A stretch of 31,149 nt of DNA, taken from assembly GCA_002457475.1 (NCBI GenBank), contig NTJK01000002.1, forward strand, positions 1 through 31,149, in the 5' to 3' direction. Below, in pieces: positions 6,762-17,701 of this stretch. This DNA comes from Pelagibacterales bacterium MED-G43 (GTDB taxonomy: Bacteria; Pseudomonadota; Alphaproteobacteria; Pelagibacterales; Pelagibacteraceae). A model generated the notes under the pieces. It did no database searches. It saw only the letters and a program-made list of their open reading frames with translations, and was not told where the DNA came from. The position numbers were made by a program, and so were the translations under genes. Numbering within the stretch: position 1 is the first letter of the stretch; each line of letters begins with the position of its first letter.

Positions 6762-7016
6762 ATGGCAACAAAAAAAGCAGGTGGATCATCGAAAAACGGC
6801 CGAGATAGTAAAGGTAGACGTCTTGGAGTAAAAAGATATGGTGATCAGTTAGTAATTCCTGGAAACATAATTGTAAGACAAAGAGGAACGAAAATTCACC
6901 CAGGGGATAACGTTGGCATGGGAAAAGATCACTCTATATTTTCTTTGATAAAAGGCAAAGTTAAATTCAAAAAATCAAAATTAAACAGAACTTTTGTTTC
7001 TGTAATCCCCAATTAA
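6762..7016 (+). CDS. rpmA: Large ribosomal subunit protein bL27
   Basis: 84-residue ribosomal protein whose N-terminal arm reaches the peptidyl transferase centre. [23 protein letters not shown] is the almost invariant start, followed by [10 protein letters not shown] and [11 protein letters not shown], all classic L27 blocks. There is no N-terminal extension of the kind that is cleaved in Firmicutes. Located between rplU and obg, the universal arrangement in this group; the 38-base gap to obg holds an AU-rich hairpin. Confidence 0.98.
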   Translation: MATKKAGGSSKNGRDSKGRRLGVKRYGDQLVIPGNIIVRQRGTKIHPGDNVGMGKDHSIFSLIKGKVKFKKSKLNRTFVSVIPN

Positions 7017-7020
7017 ATCT

Positions 7021-7042
7021 ATAAATAACCTCTGTTATTTAT
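7021..7042 (+). other. AU-rich hairpin between rpmA and obg
   Basis: A perfect nine-base-pair stem ATAAATAAC (7021-7029) with GTTATTTAT (7034-7042), closing a CTCT loop. It occupies most of the only sizeable gap inside the rplU-rppH run. No U-tract follows (AATAAGCC), so it is not a canonical terminator; an RNA stability or processing element that separates abundant ribosomal protein mRNA from obg mRNA is a reasonable guess. Confidence 0.6.
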
Positions 7043-7054
7043 AATAAGCCAACA

Positions 7055-8038
7055 ATGAAATTTTTAGATCAAGCAAAAATATATATAAAGGCCGGTAACG
7101 GTGGTTCAGGTTCTGCTAGTTTCAGGAGAGAAAAATTTATTGAGTATGGAGGACCTGATGGTGGTGACGGAGGTAACGGCGGATCAATTATAATAGAGTC
7201 AGATAGAAACTTAAATACTTTAATTGATTTTAGGTACGCGCAACACTTTAAAGCACAACATGGTAAACCTGGAAGTAAAAGAAATAAGACTGGTGCAAAT
7301 GGGAAAGATTTAGTTTTAAAAGTGCCAGTTGGTACTCAAATTTATGAAGAAGATAATAATACTTTAATTTATGATTTTACAAAAAATAAGGAAAATTATC
7401 TTGTTGCTTCAGGAGGAAAAGGTGGTCTTGGCAATGTTAGATTTAAAAGTTCGACTAATAGAGCTCCGAAGAAGAAAACTAATGGTAAAATTGGAGAAGA
7501 GTTTTGGATATGGCTTCAATTAAAAGTAATTGCAGATATTGGCATCATAGGAAAACCTAATGCTGGAAAATCCAGTTTATTAGCAGCATTAACTAGGGCT
7601 AAACCAAAAATAGCTAACTATCCTTTTACTACGATAAATCCAAATTTAGGTGTTACTTATTATGATGGTAAAGAAGTAACTCTGGCAGATATCCCTGGTC
7701 TAGTTGAAGGCGCCCACAAAGGAATAGGCTTGGGAGATAAATTTTTACGCCATATAGAGAGGTGTAAAGTTTTACTGCACCTTATAGACTTATCAGAGAA
7801 TGATTTGATAAGTGTCTACAAAAATATAAAGTTTGAGTTATCGACTTATGATAAAAACCTAATAAAAAAGAAAGAAATTATTTTTTTTAATAAGTCAGAT
7901 TTACTTGATAGTGAGGAAATAAATAAAAAATTAAAAGAATTTAAAGAGAAAGTAAAATCCAAATATGAAATTATTTCTGTATTTTCTAATAAAGATATAC
8001 AAAAGATAAAAAAACTACTTATTAAAAATGCTAATTGA
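7055..8038 (+). CDS. obg: Obg-family ribosome-assembly GTPase
   Basis: 327-residue GTPase required for 50S subunit maturation and linked to stress signalling. The N-terminal glycine-rich Obg fold (1 to about 158) contains GNGGSGSASFRREK and the GGDGGNGG run. The G domain has the P-loop GKPNAGKS (166-173), TT in the G2 loop, DIPG (212-215), NKSD (279-282) and a final SVFS G5 segment. The protein ends almost directly after G5, so the variable C-terminal OCT extension of longer relatives is lacking. Its stop lies inside proB, an 11-base overlap. ATG at 7055 gives the canonical MKFLDQAKI start. Confidence 0.96.
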   Translation: MKFLDQAKIYIKAGNGGSGSASFRREKFIEYGGPDGGDGGNGGSIIIESDRNLNTLIDFRYAQHFKAQHGKPGSKRNKTGANGKDLVLKVPVGTQIYEEDNNTLIYDFTKNKENYLVASGGKGGLGNVRFKSSTNRAPKKKTNGKIGEEFWIWLQLKVIADIGIIGKPNAGKSSLLAALTRAKPKIANYPFTTINPNLGVTYYDGKEVTLADIPGLVEGAHKGIGLGDKFLRHIERCKVLLHLIDLSENDLISVYKNIKFELSTYDKNLIKKKEIIFFNKSDLLDSEEINKKLKEFKEKVKSKYEIISVFSNKDIQKIKKLLIKNAN

Positions 8039-9119
8039 AAATTCAAAAAAGATTGTTTTAAAGCTTGGATCTTCTACCGTTATAGACAGTAAGGGAGTGT
8101 TTAAAAATAAATGGGTAACTTCTCTTATAAAAGATATTAAAAAATACGGTAAAAATAAAAATTTTGTGATCGTATCATCTGGGGCAATAGCGCTTGGCCA
8201 AAAATACTTAAATATTAAAAAGAAAAAAATAAAACTAGAAATGTCTCAGGCTATTGCAGCTGTTGGCCAGATCCACTTAGCTGGTGAATTTCAAAAGTTG
8301 TTCGATAAATATAAGATCAAAACTGGTCAAATTCTAATAAGCCCTGACGATACAGAGCAAAGAAGAAGAGCAATTAATGTAAGAAGAACTTTTGATAATT
8401 TATTTAAATTAAATGCAATTCCAATTGTAAACGAAAATGACTCTACTGCTACAGCTGAGATCAAATATGGTGATAATGACAGGCTGGCTGCAAGAGTTGC
8501 TCAGATAATTGGAGCTGATATTTTAATAATTTTCTCTGATGTAGATGGCTTATACGATAAATCTAAAAGTAAAAAGATCGTAAAAAATATTGAGCGCATA
8601 GATGATAAAGTAACATCTCTTATTGAAAAAACAAAAAATAGTTACGGTTCAGGAGGGATTACTACAAAATTAGATGCAGCAAAAATCTGTATGAATTCTG
8701 GATGTCATATGTTTATAGCAAATGGAAAAATAGATAATCCAATTTCTAATATGATTAAAAAAGAGAAGTTTACTCATTTCTTTCCTAAAGTTTCGAGTTT
8801 AGACGCAAAGAAAAAATGGATTATTGGATCATTAAATTCAAATGGTACTATTAAAATTGATGATGGAGCATCAAAAGCTCTCCTTAATGGTAAAAGTTTG
8901 TTGGCTGCGGGTATAACTAGAATTGATGGTTTTTTTAAAAAGGGAGAAAATGTGCTAGTTTTAGATCAAAATAATAATCAATTAGCTAGAGGTTTGTCTT
9001 CATTTAGTTCTGATGAAATAAATAAGATCAAAGGTAAACAAAGTAAAGAAATTGAAAAAATTTTGGGTTATTTTAGCAAAACTGAAATTATTCACAAAGA
9101 TGATATGGTATTACTATAA
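8028..9119 (+). CDS. proB: Glutamate 5-kinase
   Basis: 363-residue enzyme phosphorylating glutamate to gamma-glutamyl phosphate, the first step of proline synthesis and normally feedback-inhibited by proline. The amino-acid kinase domain (1 to about 255) shows VLKLGSSTV, SSGAIALG, NENDSTA, FGDNDRL-type sequence (YGDNDRLAA), FSDVDGLYD and GSGGITTKLDAA. A C-terminal PUA domain (about 270-363) follows, as in E. coli ProB. It overlaps obg by 11 bases and is followed directly (stop then ATG) by proA, so the two proline enzymes are translationally coupled. Confidence 0.96.
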   Translation: MLIENSKKIVLKLGSSTVIDSKGVFKNKWVTSLIKDIKKYGKNKNFVIVSSGAIALGQKYLNIKKKKIKLEMSQAIAAVGQIHLAGEFQKLFDKYKIKTGQILISPDDTEQRRRAINVRRTFDNLFKLNAIPIVNENDSTATAEIKYGDNDRLAARVAQIIGADILIIFSDVDGLYDKSKSKKIVKNIERIDDKVTSLIEKTKNSYGSGGITTKLDAAKICMNSGCHMFIANGKIDNPISNMIKKEKFTHFFPKVSSLDAKKKWIIGSLNSNGTIKIDDGASKALLNGKSLLAAGITRIDGFFKKGENVLVLDQNNNQLARGLSSFSSDEINKIKGKQSKEIEKILGYFSKTEIIHKDDMVLL

Positions 9120-10361
9120 ATGAATTATTTAGCAAACATTGGAAAGAATGCAAAAAAAGCTTTTGAAGATCTAAAAAACATAAAACACGCAAAAATTAAA
9201 AAAGTTTTAGAAAACTATAATAAAATACTTTTTAAAAATAAAAAAAAAATTATTAAAGAAAATCTAAAAGATGTTAAAAATGTTAAAAGAAAACATCTTG
9301 TTGATAGACTGATTCTTAATGATAAACGTATAGAAGGCATAAGACATTCGATAAACGAAATTGCAAAATTTAGAGATCCAATTGGCCAAGTTCTTGAGCA
9401 ATGGCAAAGACCAAATAAATTGAAAATTAAGAAAGTCTCAACACCAATTGGAGTGATTGGCGTAATTTATGAGAGTAGACCAAATGTAACTGCTGACGTT
9501 GCAGCTCTATGTCTTAAATCAGGCAACTGTTCAATACTGAGAGGTGGATCTGAAGCTTTTAATTCAAACAAACTTTTAGCTAATCTTTTTAGAGATGTTT
9601 TAAAAAAAAATAATATCAACAAAAATTGTGTTCAGTTCATAGAAAAGAAAGACAGAAAAATTGTTGACCACATGTTATCTAAAATGAGTGCGTATATTGA
9701 TGTGATCGTTCCAAGAGGAGGCAAAGGATTGGTGGCCAAAGTCCAAAAATTTTCAAACGTACATGTTATTGGTCATCTTGAGGGCCTATGTCATATATAT
9801 TTAGATAAATCTGCAAATATAGATATGGCAAAAAAGTTAATTATTAATGCAAAAATGAGAAGAACTAGTATTTGTGGTGCTGTAGAAACACTTTTGATTG
9901 ACGAAAAAGCAATTAATTCCCACGCAAAAAAAATAATTCAGTCTCTTATAGCAGTCGGATGTGAGGTTAGAGTAGATAACAAAATCAATAAATTGTTCAA
10001 AGGTAAACTTAAGAAGGCAAATGAAAGAGATTGGAAAACTGAGTACTTAAACGCAATTATATCAATAAAAGCTGTAAAAAATGTAAAAGAAGGAGTTAAT
10101 CATATTCTTAAGTACGGAACTATGCACACAGATAGTATAATTACTAATGATAAAAAAAATGCTCAATTATTTTTAAATGGAGTAAATAGCTCAATTGCAA
10201 TGCACAATGTCTCAACTCAGTTTGCTGATGGAGGTGAATTTGGATTTGGAGGAGAAATAGGAATTTCTACAAACAAACTTCCTCCAAGAGGGCCAGTTGG
10301 AATAAATCAATTGACATCTTACAAATATTTAGTTTCTGGCAAGGGAATTATCAGGCCGTAA
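9120..10361 (+). CDS. proA: Gamma-glutamyl phosphate reductase
   Basis: 413-residue NADPH-dependent aldehyde-dehydrogenase-fold enzyme converting gamma-glutamyl phosphate to glutamate semialdehyde. TPIGVIGVIYESRPNVT (108-124) and LRGGSEA are family blocks; VPRGGKGLV lies near 198-206; the catalytic Cys252 is in RRTSICG. The C-terminal GGEFGFGGEIGIST and RGPVGINQLTSYKY close the domain. The lysine-rich first 60 residues reflect the AT-rich base composition rather than an extra domain. Starts at the base after the proB stop; nadD follows after three bases. Confidence 0.96.
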   Translation: MNYLANIGKNAKKAFEDLKNIKHAKIKKVLENYNKILFKNKKKIIKENLKDVKNVKRKHLVDRLILNDKRIEGIRHSINEIAKFRDPIGQVLEQWQRPNKLKIKKVSTPIGVIGVIYESRPNVTADVAALCLKSGNCSILRGGSEAFNSNKLLANLFRDVLKKNNINKNCVQFIEKKDRKIVDHMLSKMSAYIDVIVPRGGKGLVAKVQKFSNVHVIGHLEGLCHIYLDKSANIDMAKKLIINAKMRRTSICGAVETLLIDEKAINSHAKKIIQSLIAVGCEVRVDNKINKLFKGKLKKANERDWKTEYLNAIISIKAVKNVKEGVNHILKYGTMHTDSIITNDKKNAQLFLNGVNSSIAMHNVSTQFADGGEFGFGGEIGISTNKLPPRGPVGINQLTSYKYLVSGKGIIRP

Positions 10362-10364
10362 TAA

Positions 10365-10904
10365 ATGGTAAGAGTATTAAATAAACCTATTGGAATACTC
10401 GGCGGTTCTTTTGACCCTGCTCACAAAGGACATCTAATAATATCTAAATTGGCAATTAAAAAATTGAAATTAAATAAAGTTTTATGGCTTGTAACAAAAC
10501 AAAACCCTTTTAAAGAGAGGACTTTTTATTCTTTACCTCAAAGAATGGTTGAAGCAAAAAAAATATCCAAAAATATTAAAAAGATACAAGTTATTCACTT
10601 AGAAAAAACTATTCATTCTTCAAGGAGTATTAACGCTATTAATTATTTAATAACTAAAAAAAAACTTAAAAATATCTATTTTATCATTGGATCTGACAAT
10701 TTAATTAAATTTCATGAGTGGAAAAGTTGGAAAAAAATAGTAAAATTGACAAAATTAATTGTTTTTTCTAGAAGAGGATATGATAATAAGAGTAAGAAAT
10801 CAATAGTGGCTAAATATTTGAAAAATAAAATTACTTTTGTAAATAATAAACCTATAATAATCTCCTCTACAAATTTAAGAAGCCAAATACTAAAAAATTA
10901 TTAA
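10365..10904 (+). CDS. nadD: Nicotinate-nucleotide adenylyltransferase
   Basis: 179-residue nucleotidyltransferase that adenylates nicotinate mononucleotide in NAD synthesis. GILGGSFDPAHKGH near the N-terminus contains the HxGH-type catalytic motif, FIIGSDNLIKFHEWK is the substrate-binding block, and ISSTNLR near the end is the ISSTxxR phosphate-binding motif. Length is slightly short but complete. It shares one base with rsfS (TAATG junction). Neighbouring genes are exactly those expected in the alphaproteobacterial obg-proBA-nadD-rsfS order. Confidence 0.94.
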   Translation: MVRVLNKPIGILGGSFDPAHKGHLIISKLAIKKLKLNKVLWLVTKQNPFKERTFYSLPQRMVEAKKISKNIKKIQVIHLEKTIHSSRSINAINYLITKKKLKNIYFIIGSDNLIKFHEWKSWKKIVKLTKLIVFSRRGYDNKSKKSIVAKYLKNKITFVNNKPIIISSTNLRSQILKNY

Positions 10905-11251
10905 TGGAAATTATAGATATTAAAAAAAATATTGAAAAGATTCTTGATAATAATAAAGCTCAAAGTATTACTTCAATCAATTTAAAAAATAAATCTTACA
11001 TAGCTGATTATATGATAATTGCTTCTGGGACTTCATCAAGACATCTTCAATCACTCTCTGAAATTCTGGTTGCTGAATTGAAAAAGATTGGTTTAGAAAA
11101 TTGTAGAATTGAAGGTAAAGATAGTAAGGACTGGAAGTTAGTAGATGCACATGACGTAATTGTGCATATATTTCATCCAGAAAAAAGAGAGTTTTATGAT
11201 TTAGAAAAAATGTGGTCTGAAGAAATTCCAAAAGAAAAAGCGATGATATGA
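10904..11251 (+). CDS. rsfS: Ribosome silencing factor RsfS
   Basis: 115-residue DUF143/RsfS-family protein that binds L14 on the 50S subunit and blocks subunit joining under starvation. The core signature is visible as DYMIIASGTSSRHLQSL, IEGKDSKDWKLVDAHDVIVHIF and a terminal REFYDLEKMW. Small size is normal. It overlaps nadD by one base and ctpA by four (ATGA). In many alphaproteobacteria rlmH follows; here no room exists for it. Confidence 0.94.
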   Translation: MEIIDIKKNIEKILDNNKAQSITSINLKNKSYIADYMIIASGTSSRHLQSLSEILVAELKKIGLENCRIEGKDSKDWKLVDAHDVIVHIFHPEKREFYDLEKMWSEEIPKEKAMI

Positions 11252-12384
11252 AAAAGTTATTTATTTTATCAATATTAATTTTTACTATTTCCAAAACATC
11301 CATTTTCGCGAAAAATCAACTTTATGAAAAAATTGATCTTTTTGGAGAGGTTATAGAAAACATAAAAAAAGATTATGTAGATGATGTTGACCAAGCTGAG
11401 ATGATGGACTCTGCGATTAATGGTGTTTTACAATCTCTTGATCCTTACTCCGCTTATATGAGTCCTGAGCTTTTTAAAGAAATGCAAACAGATACCAGAG
11501 GGGAGTTTGGTGGATTAGGTATTGAAATTGGTATGGAGGCAGGAGTTGTTAAAGTAATTTCTCCTATTGATGATACTCCAGCGGCAAAGGCTGGAATAAA
11601 AGCAGGAGATTACATCGTTAAAATTGGAAAAGATCAAGTGCAAGGTAAATCATTGATGGAAGCTGTAAAATTAATGCGAGGACCTGTTGGTACATCGATA
11701 GATCTTACAATTCGAAGAAAAGATGTAAAAAAACCGCTAGAATTTACAATAACAAGAAAAATAATAGAGGTTCGTTCAGTAAGTTCTAAAGTAATTAGTG
11801 ACGAAAAAAATATTGGATATCTAAGATTAAAATCTTTTAACGAAAATAGTGATAGTCAATTTTTAAAATCTATAAAAAAATTTGAAAAAAATTCAAAGAT
11901 TAAGGGCTATATAGTTGATTTGAGAAATAATCCGGGCGGCTTACTTACACAGGCTATAAATATAACAGATTTTTTTTTAAACGATGGAGAAATAGTATCC
12001 ACTAAAGGACGTAAAATCTCTGAAACACGAAAATTTTTTGCAAGAAAAGGAGATGAGGTTAACGGAAAGCCAATAATTATTTTGATTAATAATGGATCGG
12101 CGTCTGCTTCAGAAATTTTTGCAGGAGCTTTAAAAGATCATAAAAGGGCAATCATAATCGGTGAAAATTCTTATGGAAAAGGTTCAGTTCAGTCAATTAT
12201 ACCTTTAAGAAACGGAGGTGGAATGAGATTAACGATTTCTAAATATTACTTACCTTCAGGTAACTCTATTTCGGAAGTAGGAGTAACACCTGACATAATG
12301 GTGGAGGAAGTTGGTGGAGATTTCAAAATTAGTTCAGATAAAGATAACCAGCTAAACTACGCTATAAAACTTTTCAATTCTTAA
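11248..12384 (+). CDS. ctpA: Carboxyl-terminal processing protease (S41 family)
   Basis: 378-residue periplasmic serine protease. A short N-terminal signal sequence (about residues 1-21, hydrophobic with AK at its end) implies export. A PDZ domain (about 85-170) contains GGLGIEIG and PAAKAGIKAGDYI; the S41 domain follows with GYLRLKSF, DLRNNPGG, the catalytic Ser286 within SASASE and Lys311 in YGKGSVQ, a Ser-Lys dyad. Substrates in this organism are unknown; relatives trim periplasmic and cell-wall-associated proteins. It is translationally coupled to rsfS and followed three bases later by rppH. No M23 peptidase (EnvC-like) gene precedes it, unlike many relatives. Confidence 0.94.
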   Translation: MKKLFILSILIFTISKTSIFAKNQLYEKIDLFGEVIENIKKDYVDDVDQAEMMDSAINGVLQSLDPYSAYMSPELFKEMQTDTRGEFGGLGIEIGMEAGVVKVISPIDDTPAAKAGIKAGDYIVKIGKDQVQGKSLMEAVKLMRGPVGTSIDLTIRRKDVKKPLEFTITRKIIEVRSVSSKVISDEKNIGYLRLKSFNENSDSQFLKSIKKFEKNSKIKGYIVDLRNNPGGLLTQAINITDFFLNDGEIVSTKGRKISETRKFFARKGDEVNGKPIIILINNGSASASEIFAGALKDHKRAIIIGENSYGKGSVQSIIPLRNGGGMRLTISKYYLPSGNSISEVGVTPDIMVEEVGGDFKISSDKDNQLNYAIKLFNS

Positions 12385-12387
12385 ATA

Positions 12388-12858
12388 ATGAAAAAACAAA
12401 GTCTTCCTATGCGAATCGGAGTAGGAATAATTGTTTTAAATAATCAAAACCAAGTATTAGTTGGGAAAAGAAAGGATAACCCTGGTAATAACTGGCAAAT
12501 GCCTCAAGGCGGTGTTAACAAAAATGAGGATTTTACTGCTGCAATGAAAAGAGAGTTAGCGGAAGAAACAAGTATAAAAAATATAAAAATTCTTAAAGAG
12601 ATCGAATGTATGTATGAATACGAATTGCCTGAAAGTCTAATTGGTATTATATGGAAAGGAAAATTTAGAGGCCAGAAGCAAAAATGGTTTATTGCTAGAT
12701 TTTTGGGCATTGATGATGAAATAAATATAAATACAAAATATCCTGAGTTTATTGATTGGAGATGGATTGAACCAAAAAAGCTCCCTGAGGTAATTGTTGA
12801 TTTTAAAAAGAATTTATATAACAGTCTCCTTAAAGAAATTAATTTGTTTATTGGTTAA
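12388..12858 (+). CDS. rppH: RNA pyrophosphohydrolase (Nudix)
   Basis: 156-residue Nudix hydrolase that converts 5'-triphosphate RNA ends to monophosphate and so starts RNase E-dependent decay. The early RIGVGIIVLN stretch, WQMPQGGV and the Nudix box G-x5-E-x7-REL-x-EE (around residues 38-60, REL-A-EE visible) define it; KWFIARFLG and PEFIDWRWIEP match RppH specifically. It is last in the rplU operon. Its stop overlaps the 3' end of the convergent atpC by 11 bases, and no intrinsic terminator is visible for either transcript. Confidence 0.94.
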   Translation: MKKQSLPMRIGVGIIVLNNQNQVLVGKRKDNPGNNWQMPQGGVNKNEDFTAAMKRELAEETSIKNIKILKEIECMYEYELPESLIGIIWKGKFRGQKQKWFIARFLGIDDEININTKYPEFIDWRWIEPKKLPEVIVDFKKNLYNSLLKEINLFIG

Positions 12859-13236
12859 TTTCATTAAGCGTATTTATTTTATAAGATAGAATATATTTTT
12901 CTTTGTCTGTTGAGCTGCTGTCTTGAAGTTTTTTTTCTGTTTCTTGAATTAAATTTTTGATATGGACCTTATCAAAATTTTTTAAATCTATAACAGTTGA
13001 TGTTAAAATTAAAAGATTATTTTCAGCGAATTCAACTGTTCCTTCTTCCACAAAATATTTTTTTTCATCCCGATCTTTGATATTAATATAACCAGGTCTT
13101 AAAAAAGTTATTAGTGGTATGTGGTCTTTTAAAATACCCATTTGACCTTCGTATGATGGAATAGTTACCTCTTCTGCCTCTGACCTAAGAATTGATTTTT
13201 CTGGTGTAATTATTTCTACTGTAAATTTTTCAGACA

Positions 13237-13237
<1 letters not shown>
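12848..13237 (-). CDS. atpC: F1 ATP synthase epsilon subunit
   Basis: 129-residue rotor-stalk subunit that couples F1 to the c-ring and restrains ATP hydrolysis. The N-terminal beta-sandwich is recognisable from FTVEIITPEKSI, EVTIPSYEGQMGIL and DHIPLITFLRPG; a short helical C-terminal hairpin follows. Last gene of the atpHAGDC operon; its ATG shares one base with the atpD stop. Length is normal for alphaproteobacteria. Confidence 0.95.
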
Positions 13238-15539
<2,302 letters not shown>

Positions 15540-15542
15540 AAT

Positions 15543-17063
15543 CTATTTTTTGTATGCCTCAATAATTTGTTTTAATAGGTCTTCTGTTTCTTCTTCTAAT
15601 TTTCCTGAAGTTTGTATTACATCTATTATTTCTGGCTTATCAGATTTGATTTTTTCTATTATATCTTTTTCAAATGTTTTGATTTTATCTAGCTCAACAT
15701 CATCCAAATAGCCTTTTACACCAGTAAATACTGATATAACTTGCTCCGCAACTGTCATGGGCGAGTATTGATCTTGTTTTAAAAGTTCAGTTAATTTTGC
15801 TCCACGATTCAACAGTTGTTGTGTTGATGCATCTAAATCTGATCCAAATTGTGCAAAAGCTGCCATTTCCCTATATTGAGCAAGTTCTAACTTAATAGAG
15901 CCTGCTACTTTTTTCATTGCTTTAGTTTGAGCGGCAGATCCAACACGGGATACTGATAAACCTACATTTACAGCAGGTCGTATTCCTTGATTAAATAATT
16001 CAGTTTCTAAAAATATTTGTCCGTCTGTTATAGATATTACGTTAGTGGGAATGTACGCCGAAACGTCTCCTGCTTGCGTTTCAATAATTGGTAAAGCTGT
16101 TAATGATCCACCACCATTAGCCTCGCTTAATTTTGCTGATCTTTCTAATAGCCTGCTATGTAAATAAAATACATCACCAGGGTAAGCTTCTCTACCTGGA
16201 GGTCTTCTAAGTAAAAGAGACATTTGTCTATAAGCCACAGCTTGTTTTGATAGGTCATCGTAGACAATTAAAGCATGCATTCCATTATCCCTAAAATATT
16301 CACCAATCGTACAACCGGTATAAGGGGCTAAAAACTGAAGCGGAGCTGAGTCTGATGCCGTTGCAGCTACAATTGTTGTGTACTTTAAAGCTCCAGCTTC
16401 TTCAAGAGTCTTTGCTATTTGAGCAACAGTGGAACGCTTTTGTCCAATTGCAACATAAACACAATAAAGCTTTTTCTTCTCATCTGTAGACTCATTTATT
16501 TTTTTTTGATTAATAATTGCATCAATAGCAACTGCAGTTTTACCTGTTTGCCTATCGCCAATAATCAGTTCTCTTTGTCCTCTTCCAACTGGAATAAGCG
16601 AGTCAATAGATTTTAAACCCGTTTGCATTGGCTCACTTACTGATTGTCTTGGAATTATTCCTGGAGCTTTTACTTCAACTCTTTTTCTTTCTTTAGAAGA
16701 TATAGCTCCTTTTCCATCAATCGAATTTCCTAAACCATCAACTACTCTTCCTAAGAGTTCTTTGCCTACTGGTACATCTACAATAGCGTTTGTTCTTTTA
16801 ACTGTATCACCCTCTTTTATTTTTCTATCATCTCCAAAGATTACAACACCAACGTTATCATTTTCTAAGTTTAGTGCCATGCCTTTAGAGCTATCTTCGA
16901 ATTCTACCATTTCTCCAGCTTGAACATTGTCCAAACCATATACTCGTGCAATTCCATCACCAACTGATAGAACTTTTCCGATTTCAGAAACTTCAGCCTT
17001 TTCACCAAAATTTTTAATTTGATCTTTGAGCAGTTTTGTTACTTCTGAGGGATTTATAGACAT
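15543..17063 (-). CDS. atpA: F1 ATP synthase alpha subunit
   Basis: 506-residue regulatory nucleotide-binding subunit of F1. Visible are the N-terminal [17 protein letters not shown]-loop GDRQTGKT (169-176), [14 protein letters not shown], the [20 protein letters not shown] block and [10 protein letters not shown] with the arginine finger that completes the beta catalytic site. Length is normal. Second gene of the operon, one base after the atpH stop. Confidence 0.98.
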   Translation of the reverse strand: MSINPSEVTKLLKDQIKNFGEKAEVSEIGKVLSVGDGIARVYGLDNVQAGEMVEFEDSSKGMALNLENDNVGVVIFGDDRKIKEGDTVKRTNAIVDVPVGKELLGRVVDGLGNSIDGKGAISSKERKRVEVKAPGIIPRQSVSEPMQTGLKSIDSLIPVGRGQRELIIGDRQTGKTAVAIDAIINQKKINESTDEKKKLYCVYVAIGQKRSTVAQIAKTLEEAGALKYTTIVAATASDSAPLQFLAPYTGCTIGEYFRDNGMHALIVYDDLSKQAVAYRQMSLLLRRPPGREAYPGDVFYLHSRLLERSAKLSEANGGGSLTALPIIETQAGDVSAYIPTNVISITDGQIFLETELFNQGIRPAVNVGLSVSRVGSAAQTKAMKKVAGSIKLELAQYREMAAFAQFGSDLDASTQQLLNRGAKLTELLKQDQYSPMTVAEQVISVFTGVKGYLDDVELDKIKTFEKDIIEKIKSDKPEIIDVIQTSGKLEEETEDLLKQIIEAYKK

Positions 17064-17064
17064 A

Positions 17065-17622
17065 TTAACTTTCTAACATTTTTTTTTCGTATTTATTTAA
17101 TTTATTTTTAATTGAGGTATCAATCATAAAACTTCCTAGCTGAAGTTTTAATCCTCCAATTAATTCTTTATCAACTTTATAGTCAAACCTTATAGTTGAG
17201 CCCATTGAGGATGATAAATCTTTACTTATACTTTCAATTTCATTTTCAGATAATTCTTTTGAAGAAATTAATGAAGCTTTAATTTCACCTCTTTTTTGTG
17301 AGCACAGCTTTAAAAAACTATCAATAATCTTTTCTACAAAAAATATCCTTCTTTTCTCTATTAGTAAAAACATAAAATTTTTTAAATTTTTTGAGAAATT
17401 TAGTTTTTCAGCCAATAAATTTATTGCATTATTTTGATTTTCTTTACTTTGTGTTGGATTGTGTATAAAATTTTTTATATCTAAGCTGCTATTTAGAAGA
17501 GTTTGAAAGTTTTTTATATCCCTCTCTATTTTCTCTAAATCTTTAGCCTCTTGAGCAACTTCAAAAAGGGCGCGCGAGTATCTCTCTGATGTTTCTGTTG
17601 AGAAAGATTTATTTGTGGTCAT
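17065..17622 (-). CDS. atpH: F1 ATP synthase delta subunit
   Basis: 185-residue peripheral-stalk connector (OSCP homologue). [15 protein letters not shown] near the N-terminus and the C-terminal [31 protein letters not shown] are diagnostic of OSCP/delta; the middle is poorly conserved, as usual. First gene of the F1 operon; F0 genes (a, b, c) are not in this window, in line with the alphaproteobacterial habit of separate F0 and F1 operons. The 79-base region upstream is the longest gap in the minus-strand half and should hold its promoter. Confidence 0.95.
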   Translation of the reverse strand: MTTNKSFSTETSERYSRALFEVAQEAKDLEKIERDIKNFQTLLNSSLDIKNFIHNPTQSKENQNNAINLLAEKLNFSKNLKNFMFLLIEKRRIFFVEKIIDSFLKLCSQKRGEIKASLISSKELSENEIESISKDLSSSMGSTIRFDYKVDKELIGGLKLQLGSFMIDTSIKNKLNKYEKKMLES

Positions 17623-17655
17623 TTTTGTTTGAAATTATTGTGAAATAATGAGCGT

Positions 17656-17684
17656 TTCGTACCATAAGAGTTTATGTTGTTCAA
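17656..17684 (-). promoter_or_regulatory. Weak candidate promoter for the atpHAGDC operon
   Basis: On the minus strand TTGAAC (17684-17679) and TACGAA (17661-17656) are 17 bases apart, 34 bases before the atpH ATG. The -35 match is good (5 of 6), the -10 match poor (3 of 6). The 79-base gap between priA and atpH contains no GC-rich terminator stem, so read-through from priA is also possible. Confidence 0.3.
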
Positions 17685-17701
17685 GTTACCAATTAAAGGA
17701 A

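Noticed and set aside
17634..17649. ATTATT/AATAAT hairpin upstream of atpH
   Set aside because: Only six A-T pairs with a GTGA loop, too weak to separate from chance in this base composition.
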